Assembly (NCBI GenBank): GCA_009377645.1
Contig: WHTQ01000039.1
Coordinates: 1 to 38,667 of the forward strand
DNA from: Micromonosporaceae bacterium
Lineage (GTDB): Bacteria > Actinomycetota > Actinomycetes > Mycobacteriales > Micromonosporaceae
DNA: 38,667 bases
Reading direction: 5' to 3'
Shown: one piece after another, positions 22,204-30,409 of the stretch
How positions within the stretch are numbered: position 1 is the first letter of the stretch
Layout: each line of letters opens with the position of its first letter
Program-made: the position numbers and the translations under genes
The notes under the pieces: model-generated
Told to the model about the DNA's origin: nothing
Databases searched by the model: none
Seen by the model: only the letters and a program-made list of their open reading frames with translations

Positions 22204-23382
22204 ATGCCGTACTACCGGAGCGTGGGGTCAGTTCCGCCGAAGCGCCACACGCAGTTCCGCCAGCCCGACGGCAGCCTGTACGCGGAGGAGCTGATGGGCC
22301 AGGAGGGCTTCTCGTCCGACTCGTCGCTGCTCTACCACCGGCACCTGCCAACCGCGATCGTCGCCGCCGAGGCGTACCAGCCGACCGCCTGGTCCCGCAG
22401 CCCGAACCAGCCGCTCAAGCCACGCCACCTGCGCACCCACAAGCTGGACGCGGGCGGGGACGCGGTGCGCGACCGCGCCCACCTGCTCGCCAACGACGAC
22501 TGCCGGATCTCGTACGTGGTGGCCGACCGCCCGTCCCCGCTCTACCGCAACGCGATCGGGGACGAGTGCCTCTACCTTGAGGAGGGCACGGCCCGGCTGG
22601 AGTCCACGTTCGGGGTGCTGGAGCTGACCGCCGGTGACTACGTGATCGTCCCGACCTCGGTAATCTTCCGGGTGGTGCCGACCGGCGGGCCGGCCCGGCT
22701 GCTGGTTATCGAGGCGACCGGCCACATCGGACCACCGAAGCGCTACCTGTCGGTGCGCGGCCAGTTCCTGGAGCACTCACCCTACTGCGAGCGGGACCAG
22801 CGCGGCCCGGAGGAGCCGCTGCTGGAGGACGGTACGGAGGTCGAGGTCTACGTGCAGCACCGGGTCCGGGGCGGGGTCGCCTGGACCCGGCACGTGTTCG
22901 CGCACCACCCGTTCGACGTGGTGGGGTGGGACGGCTGCCTCTACCCGTGGGCGTTCTCGATCCACGACTTCGAGCCGATCACCGGCCGGATCCACCAGCC
23001 ACCGCCGGCCCACCAGACCTTCCAGGGCCCGAACTTCGTGATCTGCTCCTTCGTCCCCCGCAAGGTGGACTACCATCCACTGTCGATCCCGGTGCCCTAC
23101 AACCATCACAACGTGGACTCCGACGAGATGCTGTTCTACACCGGCGGCAACTACGAGGCGCGGCGCGGCTCCGGCATCGAGCAGGGCTCGATCTCGCTCC
23201 ACCCCGGCGGCTTCACCCACGGCCCCCAGCCCGGAGCTCCCGACCGAGCGATCGGCGTCGACTACTTCGACGAGCTGGCCGTGATGGTCGACACCTTCCG
23301 CCCGCTCGACCTGTGCGAGCCCGCCCTCGGCGTCGAGGACGAACAGTACGCCTGGTCCTGGTCCCGCCCCCCACTCGGTTGA
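22204..23382 (+). CDS. hmgA: Homogentisate 1,2-dioxygenase
   Basis: The protein is 392 aa, cupin fold, about the usual length for bacterial HmgA. The iron site is visible: HNVDSDEMLFY supplies the His-X5-Glu pair and HPGGFTHGPQPG the third histidine region. FEPITGRIHQPPPAHQTF is also typical. It opens the ring of homogentisate to maleylacetoacetate using Fe(II) and O2, in the cytoplasm. A GGGGG purine tract about 8 nt upstream serves as ribosome binding site. It is divergent from the fahA operon across a 92-bp region, so the two sides are probably co-regulated. No maleylacetoacetate isomerase is adjacent. Confidence 0.95.
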   Translation: MPYYRSVGSVPPKRHTQFRQPDGSLYAEELMGQEGFSSDSSLLYHRHLPTAIVAAEAYQPTAWSRSPNQPLKPRHLRTHKLDAGGDAVRDRAHLLANDDCRISYVVADRPSPLYRNAIGDECLYLEEGTARLESTFGVLELTAGDYVIVPTSVIFRVVPTGGPARLLVIEATGHIGPPKRYLSVRGQFLEHSPYCERDQRGPEEPLLEDGTEVEVYVQHRVRGGVAWTRHVFAHHPFDVVGWDGCLYPWAFSIHDFEPITGRIHQPPPAHQTFQGPNFVICSFVPRKVDYHPLSIPVPYNHHNVDSDEMLFYTGGNYEARRGSGIEQGSISLHPGGFTHGPQPGAPDRAIGVDYFDELAVMVDTFRPLDLCEPALGVEDEQYAWSWSRPPLG

Positions 23383-23395
23383 TCATGGAGTTTGT

Positions 23396-23408
23396 GGGCG
23401 TGTCGCCC
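23396..23408. terminator. Hairpin between convergent hmgA and TPR gene
   Basis: GGGCG-TGT-CGCCC, a perfect 5-bp stem with a 3-nt loop and no T-tract, lies in the 44-bp gap between converging genes. This is a common actinobacterial bidirectional terminator form. Confidence 0.5.
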
Positions 23409-23426
23409 GGCGTGTCGTGCCGTAAG

Positions 23427-24485
23427 TCAGCTGGCCGGTCTGCGGCGGCTGGCGAGGCCCGCCACGATGCCGGCCGCCAGCGCCGCGACCAGCAGCCACG
23501 GCGAGTCGACCAGCGCGAACAGCAACAGCAGCACCGGCGCGGCCAGCACCGCCCACACCGCGACAGCCAGCGCCCGCTCGGCCCGCACCAGCTCCGGCAG
23601 GTCGGCCCGGTGCTCCTCCGGTAGGCGCTGCCAGGCCACCAGCCCACCGGCCAGGCCGGCACCGGCCAGCAGGGCAGACACCGCCGGCGCGGCCGACCCG
23701 GACAGAACCGCGGCGGCCACTAGCAGCGGAGCGACAACCGCGTACCCGGCGCCGTAGCGGACGATCCGGTGCACCTCACCCGGCACCGGAGACTCGGTCC
23801 AGCGGTCAGCCGCCGCGCCGGCCCCGCCGCTCCCGGAACCGGAGCCACCCCCGCCCCCGGACCCGGAACCGGCCCCGGAACCGACCGCCTCTGCCCGGCG
23901 CAGGTGCGACAGCGCCGCCGCGTACCGGTGCTGCTCCGCGCGCGCCATCCCCAGCGCGGCCGGCGCCGGCTCCGCCACCGCGAGCTGCGGGTCCAGCCCC
24001 AGCGCCTCCAGGTACGCGCGGCCGGCGATCTCATCCAGCCCCAGCCGGGAGGCGACCACTCCGAGCACCAGGTGGGAACGCGGCTGGTCGGGCACCAGCC
24101 GGACCCCCTCCCAGGCCGCGTCGAGCGCGACCTGGCCGACCCGCACCTCGGCCAGGATCGCCGCCGCGCTGGTGCACGCGTACCCGTCACCCCGCCCGCG
24201 GCGCAGGATCTGCTCCGCCTGCCCGGCGGCCTCGTCCACCCGTCCCAGCTCGGCCAGGGTCATCCCCCGGGCGATCATCGCAGGCAGGTCGGTCGGCCAG
24301 GCCGCCACCGCCGCGTCGGCGGCCGCCAGCGCCTCCCGGGGCGAGCCACCGGCCAACCGGACCCGGGCAAGCAGGATCAGCGCGGGCACATCCGTCGGCG
24401 GTGCCTCGGCCAGCTCGGCCGCCGCCTCTTCATACCGCCCCAGGTCCGCCAGCAGCTCGGCTCGCTGCACGTACGACTCAGGCAC
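23427..24485 (-). CDS. TPR-repeat membrane protein
   Basis: The protein is 352 aa with a GTG start at 24485. The first 200 residues are tetratricopeptide-like helical pairs (RAELLADLGRYEEAAAELAE, ARVRLAGGSPREALAAADAA, ARGMTLAELGRVDEAAGQAE). A Gly/Ser linker follows (about 202-228). The C-terminal third has two hydrophobic segments (YAVVAPLLVAAAVLSGSAAP and AVWAVLAAPVLLLLFALV) with a further one at the end. The TPR part probably faces the cytoplasm and scaffolds a partner; which one cannot be told. It lies 10 bp downstream of ispF and may be co-transcribed with ispD-ispF. Confidence 0.8.
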   Translation of the reverse strand: MPESYVQRAELLADLGRYEEAAAELAEAPPTDVPALILLARVRLAGGSPREALAAADAAVAAWPTDLPAMIARGMTLAELGRVDEAAGQAEQILRRGRGDGYACTSAAAILAEVRVGQVALDAAWEGVRLVPDQPRSHLVLGVVASRLGLDEIAGRAYLEALGLDPQLAVAEPAPAALGMARAEQHRYAAALSHLRRAEAVGSGAGSGSGGGGGSGSGSGGAGAAADRWTESPVPGEVHRIVRYGAGYAVVAPLLVAAAVLSGSAAPAVSALLAGAGLAGGLVAWQRLPEEHRADLPELVRAERALAVAVWAVLAAPVLLLLFALVDSPWLLVAALAAGIVAGLASRRRPAS

Positions 24486-24495
24486 GTCGCCGAGC

Positions 24496-24993
24496 CTAAC
24501 CCGTGCCGGCCAGCGGGTGGACCAGCGCCACCGCCAGCCCGGCTAGACCCTCACCCCGCCCGGTCAGCCCGAGCCCGTCGGTGGTGGTGCCGGCGACCGT
24601 CACCGGCGCGCCGACCGCGTACGAGAGCACCCGCTGCGCCTCGTCGCGGCGCGACCCGATCCGGGGCGCCACCCCGACCACCTGGATCGAGACGTTCCCG
24701 ACCTCGAAGCCGGCCGCCCGCACCAGCCGGGCGGTCTCGGCCAGCAGCTCGGCACCGGAGGCGCCGGCCCACTCCGGCCGGTCGGTGCCGAAGGTCGCGC
24801 CGAGGTCGCCGAGCCCGGCCGCGGACAGCAGCGCGTCGCAGGCGGCGTGGGCCGCCACGTCCCCGTCGGAGTGTCCAGCCAGCCCGACCTCGCCCGGCCA
24901 CTGCAGCCCGGCCACCCAGCAGGGCCGGCCGGGCGCGTACGCGTGGACGTCCGTCCCGATACCCACTCGCGGCACCACCATGGGTGGGATCAT
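24496..24993 (-). CDS. ispF: 2-C-methyl-D-erythritol 2,4-cyclodiphosphate synthase
   Basis: The protein is 165 aa, typical of the trimeric IspF family. Zinc ligands are in GTDVHAY (Asp, His) and the later histidine is in [26 protein letters not shown] and [14 protein letters not shown] (CDP-binding and signature loop) are present. It cyclises CDP-methylerythritol 2-phosphate in the MEP route to isoprenoids. The ATG at 24993 overlaps the ispD stop as ATGA. The pathway also supplies prenyl donors such as those the UbiA-type enzyme 6 kb away would use. Confidence 0.97.
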   Translation of the reverse strand: MIPPMVVPRVGIGTDVHAYAPGRPCWVAGLQWPGEVGLAGHSDGDVAAHAACDALLSAAGLGDLGATFGTDRPEWAGASGAELLAETARLVRAAGFEVGNVSIQVVGVAPRIGSRRDEAQRVLSYAVGAPVTVAGTTTDGLGLTGRGEGLAGLAVALVHPLAGTG

Positions 24994-25739
24994 GACGGAT
25001 CGGGTGGCTCGCCGCGCAGCAGGGCCTCGGCGACCAGCAGGTCGTGCCGGGTAGTGATCTTCATCGCGTACGCGGAGCCGGGGATGGTCTGCACCGGATG
25101 GCCGAGCCGGGCGGCCAGTCCGGCGTCGTCGGTCACCGCCGGCGCCACCGGGTCGGCAGCGGCGTGCGCGGCGGCCAGCACCTCCCGGCGGAAGCCCTGC
25201 GGGGTCTGCACGGCTCGCAACCGGGACCGGTCCGGGGTGGCGACGACCTGGCCGGCCGGGTCGACCTGGCTGATCGTGTCGGCCACCGGGAGCACCGGGA
25301 TGACCGCCACCGCACCGGCACCAGGAGGGCTCCCGGAGCCCCGGACCGCCGCCGCGACGTCCTCCACCAGCCGGCCCGGTGCCAGCGCCCGGGCCGCGTC
25401 GTGGACGAGCACGATCTCGAACTCGGGCGGGACCGCCGCCAGCCCGGCCGCCACCGACTGCTGCCGGTTAGCGCCGCCGGGGATGACGACCAGCCGGTCG
25501 CGCCATCCGACCTCGCCGAGCGTGTCCGCCAGCGCCTGCTGGACCTGCGACTCGTAGCCGGGGGGCGCGACCACCACCACGCACCCGACCGACGCAGCGC
25601 TGAGGACCCGGCGGACGGCGTGGGTCACCACGGGTTGGTCCAGCAGCAGCCGCAGCGCCTTGGGCACCCCACCGCCCAGGCGCATGCCCGCTCCGCCGGC
25701 GGCCACCACAACCGCGACGTCGCCCACGTCATCACCCAC
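24990..25739 (-). CDS. ispD: 2-C-methyl-D-erythritol 4-phosphate cytidylyltransferase
   Basis: The protein is 249 aa. The nucleotide-binding loop is [30 protein letters not shown] is the conserved VHDxxRP-like motif, with Leu where Pro is common. [12 protein letters not shown] and [15 protein letters not shown] are typical IspD segments. It transfers CMP to methylerythritol 4-phosphate. The start is GTG 25739; a GTG four codons later is possible. The spacing to carD (56 bp upstream) and overlap with ispF match the conserved actinobacterial carD-ispD-ispF order. Confidence 0.96.
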   Translation of the reverse strand: MGDDVGDVAVVVAAGGAGMRLGGGVPKALRLLLDQPVVTHAVRRVLSAASVGCVVVVAPPGYESQVQQALADTLGEVGWRDRLVVIPGGANRQQSVAAGLAAVPPEFEIVLVHDAARALAPGRLVEDVAAAVRGSGSPPGAGAVAVIPVLPVADTISQVDPAGQVVATPDRSRLRAVQTPQGFRREVLAAAHAAADPVAPAVTDDAGLAARLGHPVQTIPGSAYAMKITTRHDLLVAEALLRGEPPDPS

Positions 25740-25795
25740 GCCGACCGTCCAGCGTGGTCACCTCGATGCGATGTGGGGACAGGGCGACCGGAACG

Positions 25796-26281
25796 CTATG
25801 CCTCGGTGAGCACCTTGTCGAGGAGCATCTCGGCCTCGTCCTTGCTGCTCTGCTCACAGAGGGCGACCTCACCGACGAGGATGTCGCGGGCCTTCGAGAG
25901 CATGCGCTTCTCGCCCGCGGACAGGCCCCGTTCCCGCTCCCGGCGCCAGAGATCCCGCACCACCTCGGCCACCTTCATCGGGTTGCCGGAGGCCAGCTTC
26001 TCCAGGTTTGCCTTGTAGCGCCGCGACCAGTTGGTCGGCTCCTCGGTATGCGGGGCCCGCAGCACATCGAAGACCTTCGTCAGACCTTCCTCGCCAACGA
26101 CCTCGCGCACGCCGACGATCTCGGCGTTCTCTGCGGGAACCCGCACCGTCAGGTCACCCTGAGCGACCCTCAGGACGAGATACAGCTTCTCCTCGCCCTT
26201 GACGACCCGGGTCTCGATTGCCTCGATGAGTGCGGCCCCGTGGTGGGGGTAGACAACGGTCTCGCCGACACTGAAAACCAT
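25796..26281 (-). CDS. carD: CarD-family RNA polymerase-binding regulator
   Basis: The protein is 161 aa. The N-terminal RNAP-interaction domain has [20 protein letters not shown] and the RVPAEN turn. The C-terminal helical DNA-binding domain carries [25 protein letters not shown], here split between helices, and the [16 protein letters not shown] helix. CarD binds the RNA polymerase beta subunit and stabilises open promoter complexes at housekeeping promoters, including rRNA. Length matches mycobacterial CarD (about 160 aa). A TATAGT on the minus strand at 26438-26433 is a possible -10 with a 145-nt leader; its -35 is unclear. Confidence 0.97.
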   Translation of the reverse strand: MVFSVGETVVYPHHGAALIEAIETRVVKGEEKLYLVLRVAQGDLTVRVPAENAEIVGVREVVGEEGLTKVFDVLRAPHTEEPTNWSRRYKANLEKLASGNPMKVAEVVRDLWRRERERGLSAGEKRMLSKARDILVGEVALCEQSSKDEAEMLLDKVLTEA

Positions 26282-26564
26282 AGGTTCGAAACCCCTTTCG
26301 CTGTGTCAAGGGTAACACGTGCGATCGGGCCCGCTCCACCCGAGGCAGGCCTGTTATCGCAGCTCAGCGGCGCGTTCACCGGGCGTGACCGAAGGTGCAC
26401 CAGGTCAATCATCTACAAGCCACCTTTATCATACTATATCGGATAAGGGCTTCAGACTTCCTCGCCTGGACCGTGTCCCCGGTCCGGCCAGGTATGGCGC
26501 TCCGGCTCCGGATGCGCGACAGTAGGAGAGGCGGACCGATCCCGGTGCCGAGGAGCTCGAAACG

Positions 26565-27329
26565 ATGGGCACACACCACGGTGGGAATGATGGCAACGTG
26601 CCGCCGGATGGCGACCGTTCGCCGGACCCCGACCTGCCTGAGCTGCCCGAGCTGCCGCCGGAGTGGGGCGAGGTCGCGGTCCCCGACGACCCGTCCGAGC
26701 TGGCCGCCGAGGCGGAGCAGATCCGGGAGGAGCTGATCCGCGAGGACCAGGCGGGCCGGACCGGCGGGGGCGGCGGGGCGGCGGCCGGAACCGGCGCGGT
26801 CGAAGGTGCGCCGTCGATCGGAGTCCCGCTGCTGATCATGTCGGTGGCGGTGCTGATCACCCTGGTCAGCCTGTTCGCGATGGCGTGGTCCGGGACCGGC
26901 TCGCTTCCGGACCAGAGCAACCCCGGCTCCGGCGACGGTCCCGCCGAGCTGCCGCCGATGACGCTCGTCGACGCCGCCGGCCGGCAGGTGGCGCTGACCG
27001 CCCAGACCCCCGTCGTGATCATGCTGGTGGAGGAGTGCGAGTGCGGCGGGCTGGTCTCCGCCACCGTGGGCGCGGCCCCGCCGGGGGTCAGGGTGGCGAT
27101 GGTCGGGCATGCTCCGCCGGCGGAGCCGGTCGGCCAGGCCCTCGGCGACCAGGCGCCGCTGCGGCTCGGCGACCCGGCCGGCCTGGTGCGGGCCGAGCTC
27201 CGGCTGGATCCGCCCACCGACACGGCCACCGTGGTGCTGGTCGACCGGGACCAGCGGATCACCCTCACCCAGGAGTCCGCCACCTCGGTCGCGCAGTACC
27301 AGGGCGACCTGACCGACCTCGGCAGCTAG
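26565..27329 (+). CDS. Single-pass membrane protein with possible thioredoxin-like outer domain
   Basis: The protein is 254 aa. ATG at 26565 has GAGGAG 9 nt upstream. An acidic, Pro-rich cytoplasmic part comes first (DLPELPELPPEWGEVAVPDD, then AAEAEQIREELIRED). One membrane helix follows at about residues 87-107 (VPLLIMSVAVLITLVSLFAMA). The outer domain reads MTLVDAAGRQVALTAQTPVVIMLVEECECGG, in two parts, and ends in TATVVLVDRDQRITL. The strand-Cys-X-Cys arrangement resembles a degenerate thioredoxin or SCO-like fold, but CEC is not a standard redox motif. Function unknown. The 283-bp region before it has an AT-rich patch (TTATC 26426-26430, GATAA 26442-26446, with TACTAT between) that could hold promoters for both this gene and carD. 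Confidence 0.8.
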   Translation: MGTHHGGNDGNVPPDGDRSPDPDLPELPELPPEWGEVAVPDDPSELAAEAEQIREELIREDQAGRTGGGGGAAAGTGAVEGAPSIGVPLLIMSVAVLITLVSLFAMAWSGTGSLPDQSNPGSGDGPAELPPMTLVDAAGRQVALTAQTPVVIMLVEECECGGLVSATVGAAPPGVRVAMVGHAPPAEPVGQALGDQAPLRLGDPAGLVRAELRLDPPTDTATVVLVDRDQRITLTQESATSVAQYQGDLTDLGS

Positions 27330-27346
27330 CCGGACCCGCTCGCAGG

Positions 27347-28387
27347 TCACACCGCCGAGAGGACCACGGCGTAGAGGGTCAGGCCGGGGCCGAACGCCAT
27401 CGCCACCACCCGCTGCCGGCCGAGCCGGCGCAGCTCGTCGACGATCAGCAGGACGGTCGGGGACGAGCAGTTGCCGTGCGCGGACAGCACCCCCCGGGAG
27501 ACCGCGAGCGCCGGGTCCGGCAGCGCCAGCTCCCGCTGCACCACGTCCAGGATGTGCGGTCCGCCCGGGTGGACCGCCCAGCCGTCCACCTCCGCCGGGT
27601 CCAGCCCGGCGCCGGCCAGCAGGTCGGCCACGAACCCGGCCACGTGGTCGGCGAGCACGTCCGGCACCCGCGGCGACAGACCCATCCGAAACCCGAGGTC
27701 GGTGACGTCCCAGGTCATGTGGTCGGCGGTGGACGGGTCGGTCAGCGAGCCCACCCGGAGCACCCGGTAGCCGGCCGCCGCGCCAGGAGTGACCACCACC
27801 GCCGCCGCCGCGTCCGAGAACAGCGCGTGCGCCACCATCTGGCCGGTCTCCACGGTCGGTGCCTGCAGGTGCAGGCTGGCCAGCTCGGCGCACAGCAGCA
27901 CCGCCGGCCGCTGGTGCACGGTGACGTAGTTCGCCGCCGAGGCCAGCCCGGGCAGCGCCGCGTAGCACCCCATGTGCCCGACGAACAGCCGCTGGCAGTC
28001 GGCGGCCAGCCCGAGGTCCCGGGCCAGCAGGATGTCCAGACCGGGCGTGACATAGCCGGTGCAGGAGCACACCACCAGCAGCCCCACCTGGTCCGGTCCC
28101 ACCCCGGCGCCGGCCAGCGCCCCGCCGACCGCCTCCTTGCCGAGCGGCATCGCCTCGGTCAGGTACCGCTGCATCCGCCGCGCGGTCGGCCAACCGGACA
28201 CGTCCTCCAGCAACGGGCTGACCGCGGCGTGCCGGGTCACCACCCCGGCGTTCGCGAAGATCCGCTGCGCCAGCACCTGGCCGGCGCCGGCGTAGTGGTC
28301 ACGGAAGAAGCCGGACCACAGCTCCTCCTGCCGCACCGCCGGCGGCACCGCCATCCCGAACCCCGAGATCACCGCACCAGTTGTCAT
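27347..28387 (-). CDS. Type III polyketide synthase (alkylresorcinol-type)
   Basis: The protein is 346 aa, thiolase fold. The catalytic triad is visible: Cys141 in FVGHMGCYAALPG, His273 in WAVHPGGPHIL, Asn306 in VLSAHGNCSSP. A conserved FGPGLTLYAVVL closes the fold. Such enzymes extend a fatty acyl starter with malonyl-CoA to alkylresorcinols or alkylpyrones. ATG at 28387 has AGGA 5 nt upstream. With the downstream-acting flavoprotein, methyltransferase and UbiA prenyltransferase next door, the likely product is a methylated, prenylated alkyl-hydroquinone, like the alkyl-O-dihydrogeranyl-methoxyhydroquinones reported from Actinoplanes missouriensis. Assignment to that pathway is inference from gene content. 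Confidence 0.9.
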   Translation of the reverse strand: MTTGAVISGFGMAVPPAVRQEELWSGFFRDHYAGAGQVLAQRIFANAGVVTRHAAVSPLLEDVSGWPTARRMQRYLTEAMPLGKEAVGGALAGAGVGPDQVGLLVVCSCTGYVTPGLDILLARDLGLAADCQRLFVGHMGCYAALPGLASAANYVTVHQRPAVLLCAELASLHLQAPTVETGQMVAHALFSDAAAAVVVTPGAAAGYRVLRVGSLTDPSTADHMTWDVTDLGFRMGLSPRVPDVLADHVAGFVADLLAGAGLDPAEVDGWAVHPGGPHILDVVQRELALPDPALAVSRGVLSAHGNCSSPTVLLIVDELRRLGRQRVVAMAFGPGLTLYAVVLSAV

Positions 28388-28469
28388 GGCAGTCCTGCTT
28401 TGCAGCGACCTACCCGGGCAGCAAGTGCCGCACCCGCTGGCACAAACCGGCCCGCCACCCGGCCCACAA

Positions 28470-28484
28470 CGATGGTTATCATCG
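28470..28484. other. Short inverted repeat between flavoprotein and PKS genes
   Basis: CGATG-GTTAT-CATCG lies just 3' of the flavoprotein stop and about 85 bp before the PKS start. It may end the upstream transcript partly or be an operator for the PKS gene. The 101-bp gap shows no other clear signal. Confidence 0.3.
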
Positions 28485-28488
28485 ACTC

Positions 28489-29697
28489 TCACCACCGGGG
28501 CGCGACCCCGTCGTGGTCCGGATCGTCACCGAGCGCCGCCACCCCCAGCCAGTCCGCGCATACGTCCGATGTGGCCGGTTGCAGCGACCCGCACCGGGCG
28601 TCCCGGAACAGCCGTTCCAGCGGGTGTCCCCGGCGGGAGGCGGAGGTGCCCGCAGCCTCCAGCATGGACGCCGCCACCTCCCCGGCGGTCGTGCCGGCCA
28701 GCAGCTTCGCCCGCCACACCCACCGGTTCGTCTCCGCCTCGCCCGGTGCGGTGTCCACCCGCCGGGCCGCCTCGGCCACCACCAGCCGGGCCGCCTCCAC
28801 CGCGGCGTCCGCCCGGCCGATCCGCGCCCGCACCGCCGGCAGGTGCCCGAGCCCCCGCTGGCCGACGTGCGCGACCGCCGCGTCGACCGCCGCCCGGGCC
28901 ACTCCGACGTAGACGGCGGCGTAGCTGGCGACCAGCCAGTGCGGCATCAGCTGCGCCACCACCAGCGCCAGCCCCTCGACGCCGCCGAGCAGCGCCTCGG
29001 CCGGGACGGTCACGTCCAGGTGCAGGTCGTCGGAGCGGGTCGCCCGCATCCCCAACGAGTCCCAGGTCTGCTCCACCCGCAACCCGTCCGCGCCGGCCGG
29101 CACCAGGAACTGTGACACCACCGCACCGTCGGCAGCGGAGCGGGCGGCGACCAGGTACCCGTCGGCGTTCCCGGCACCGGACACGAACGTCTTGGAACCC
29201 CGGATCCGGAACCCGTCCGGCACCCGCTCGTACGACGTCGCCAGCTGGGAGAGCCGGGAGCCGACCCCGCGTTCGCTCATCGCCACCGCGTACCACACCC
29301 CGTCGGCGGCGGCCCGCAGCAGTGTGTCCCGGGCGGCCAGCGCTTCGGCCGGCACGCCCAGCGCGCTGGCCAGTGCGGAATCCACAGCGGACATCGCGCC
29401 GGTCACCGAGGCGTGCATGTTGAACACCAGCGCGGTGGCGCCACTGCCCCGGGCCAGCTGGTAGGCGACCGCGGCGTAGTCGGCGAAGCCCGCCCCGGCA
29501 CCGCCGAGCCGGGCCGGGACCAGCACCCCGAACAGCCCGGCCGCGCGCAGGTCGGCGAAGTCGTCGACCGGGAAGCTGCCGGCCGCGTCGTGCCCGGCGG
29601 CCCGGGCCGCGAACCGCGGCGCCAGCCGGGCCGCGGTCGCATCCAGCGAGCCCACCGGCCGGTCCAGCGAGGTCGCCGGGGCGGTGTCAGTCGTCAT
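28489..29697 (-). CDS. Acyl-CoA dehydrogenase-fold flavoprotein of the polyketide cluster
   Basis: The protein is 402 aa. It has the ACAD layout: N-terminal helical domain (FADLRAAGLFGVLVPARLGGAG), a beta domain with AMSERGVGSRLSQ and GFRIRGSKTFVSGAGNADGY, and a C-terminal helical bundle ending SDVCADWLGVAALGDDPD. FAD or FMN binding is expected. The fold is shared by dehydrogenases and by group D flavin monooxygenases that hydroxylate aromatic rings. In a cluster with a resorcinol-making PKS, oxidation of the ring to a hydroquinone or quinone is a reasonable guess, but ordinary acyl-CoA dehydrogenation of the starter is also possible. The start overlaps the upstream methyltransferase by 11 bp. 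Confidence 0.8.
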   Translation of the reverse strand: MTTDTAPATSLDRPVGSLDATAARLAPRFAARAAGHDAAGSFPVDDFADLRAAGLFGVLVPARLGGAGAGFADYAAVAYQLARGSGATALVFNMHASVTGAMSAVDSALASALGVPAEALAARDTLLRAAADGVWYAVAMSERGVGSRLSQLATSYERVPDGFRIRGSKTFVSGAGNADGYLVAARSAADGAVVSQFLVPAGADGLRVEQTWDSLGMRATRSDDLHLDVTVPAEALLGGVEGLALVVAQLMPHWLVASYAAVYVGVARAAVDAAVAHVGQRGLGHLPAVRARIGRADAAVEAARLVVAEAARRVDTAPGEAETNRWVWRAKLLAGTTAGEVAASMLEAAGTSASRRGHPLERLFRDARCGSLQPATSDVCADWLGVAALGDDPDHDGVAPRW

Positions 29698-30400
29698 TGC
29701 GAACCCCCCAGGCCTGGTAGAGCACGGCGGTCGACCGCACCGGCACGATCGGCACGCCACCGCGCCGAGTCGCCAGCCAGCGCAGCATCGGCAGCGCCGC
29801 CGGGCGGATCCCGCGTATCCGCAGCGCCACCCCGTGGCTCGCGCACTCGGCCACGAGCCGGGCCGGCGGCACGAACAGCGCCGGGTCGTGGATGCCGACC
29901 GGCGCACCCCCCGGAACCCGTTCCCCGACCGTCACCGCCACGAACCGGGCGGTCCGGGTGGCGTTGAGCGTGTCCGCCACCAGCACCCCGCCCGGCCGCA
30001 GCACCCGGCACACCTCCCGGGCCACCGCCGGCAGGTCCGGCACGTGCTCGAACAGCTCACCGGCGCTGACCACGTCGGCGCACCGGTCGGGCAGCGGCAG
30101 CGCGGTCGCGTCGCCGCACACCACCCGTACGCCGTGGCTGGCCGCCTGCACCAGCGCCGAGGTGGCCAGGTCGACGCCGACATGCCGGTAGCCCTTGCCG
30201 GCCACGTGCGGTGCCAGCAGCCCGGCGCCGCAGCCCACGTCCACCAGCACCGCGTCGGCCCGCCGGGCCGGCGGGACCAGGGTGGCCCGGGCGGCCGCCA
30301 GCCAGTGCAGCATGGCGAACGCCCCACCCGGCCGCCACCACTCGTCGGCCAGGTCGTCGTACTGCCGGACGTCGTTGCGGGGACGTACGGGCGTGGGCAT
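29687..30400 (-). CDS. UbiG-like SAM methyltransferase of the polyketide cluster
   Basis: The protein is 237 aa. The SAM loop is VLVDVGCGAGLLAPHVA (about residues 51-67), followed by HVGVDLA (acidic ribose contact), VCGDATALPLPD, SAGELFEHVPDL and VLRPGGVLVADT. This is the class I pattern of UbiG-type O-methyltransferases acting on polyprenyl-quinol precursors. It probably methylates a hydroxyl on the polyketide aromatic ring. The start codon at 30400 lies only 9 bp from the GTG of the divergent prenyltransferase if both starts are right. It shares an operon with the flavoprotein and probably the PKS. Confidence 0.85.
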   Translation of the reverse strand: MPTPVRPRNDVRQYDDLADEWWRPGGAFAMLHWLAAARATLVPPARRADAVLVDVGCGAGLLAPHVAGKGYRHVGVDLATSALVQAASHGVRVVCGDATALPLPDRCADVVSAGELFEHVPDLPAVAREVCRVLRPGGVLVADTLNATRTARFVAVTVGERVPGGAPVGIHDPALFVPPARLVAECASHGVALRIRGIRPAALPMLRWLATRRGGVPIVPVRSTAVLYQAWGVRNDD

Positions 30401-30409
30401 GATCTGAGC

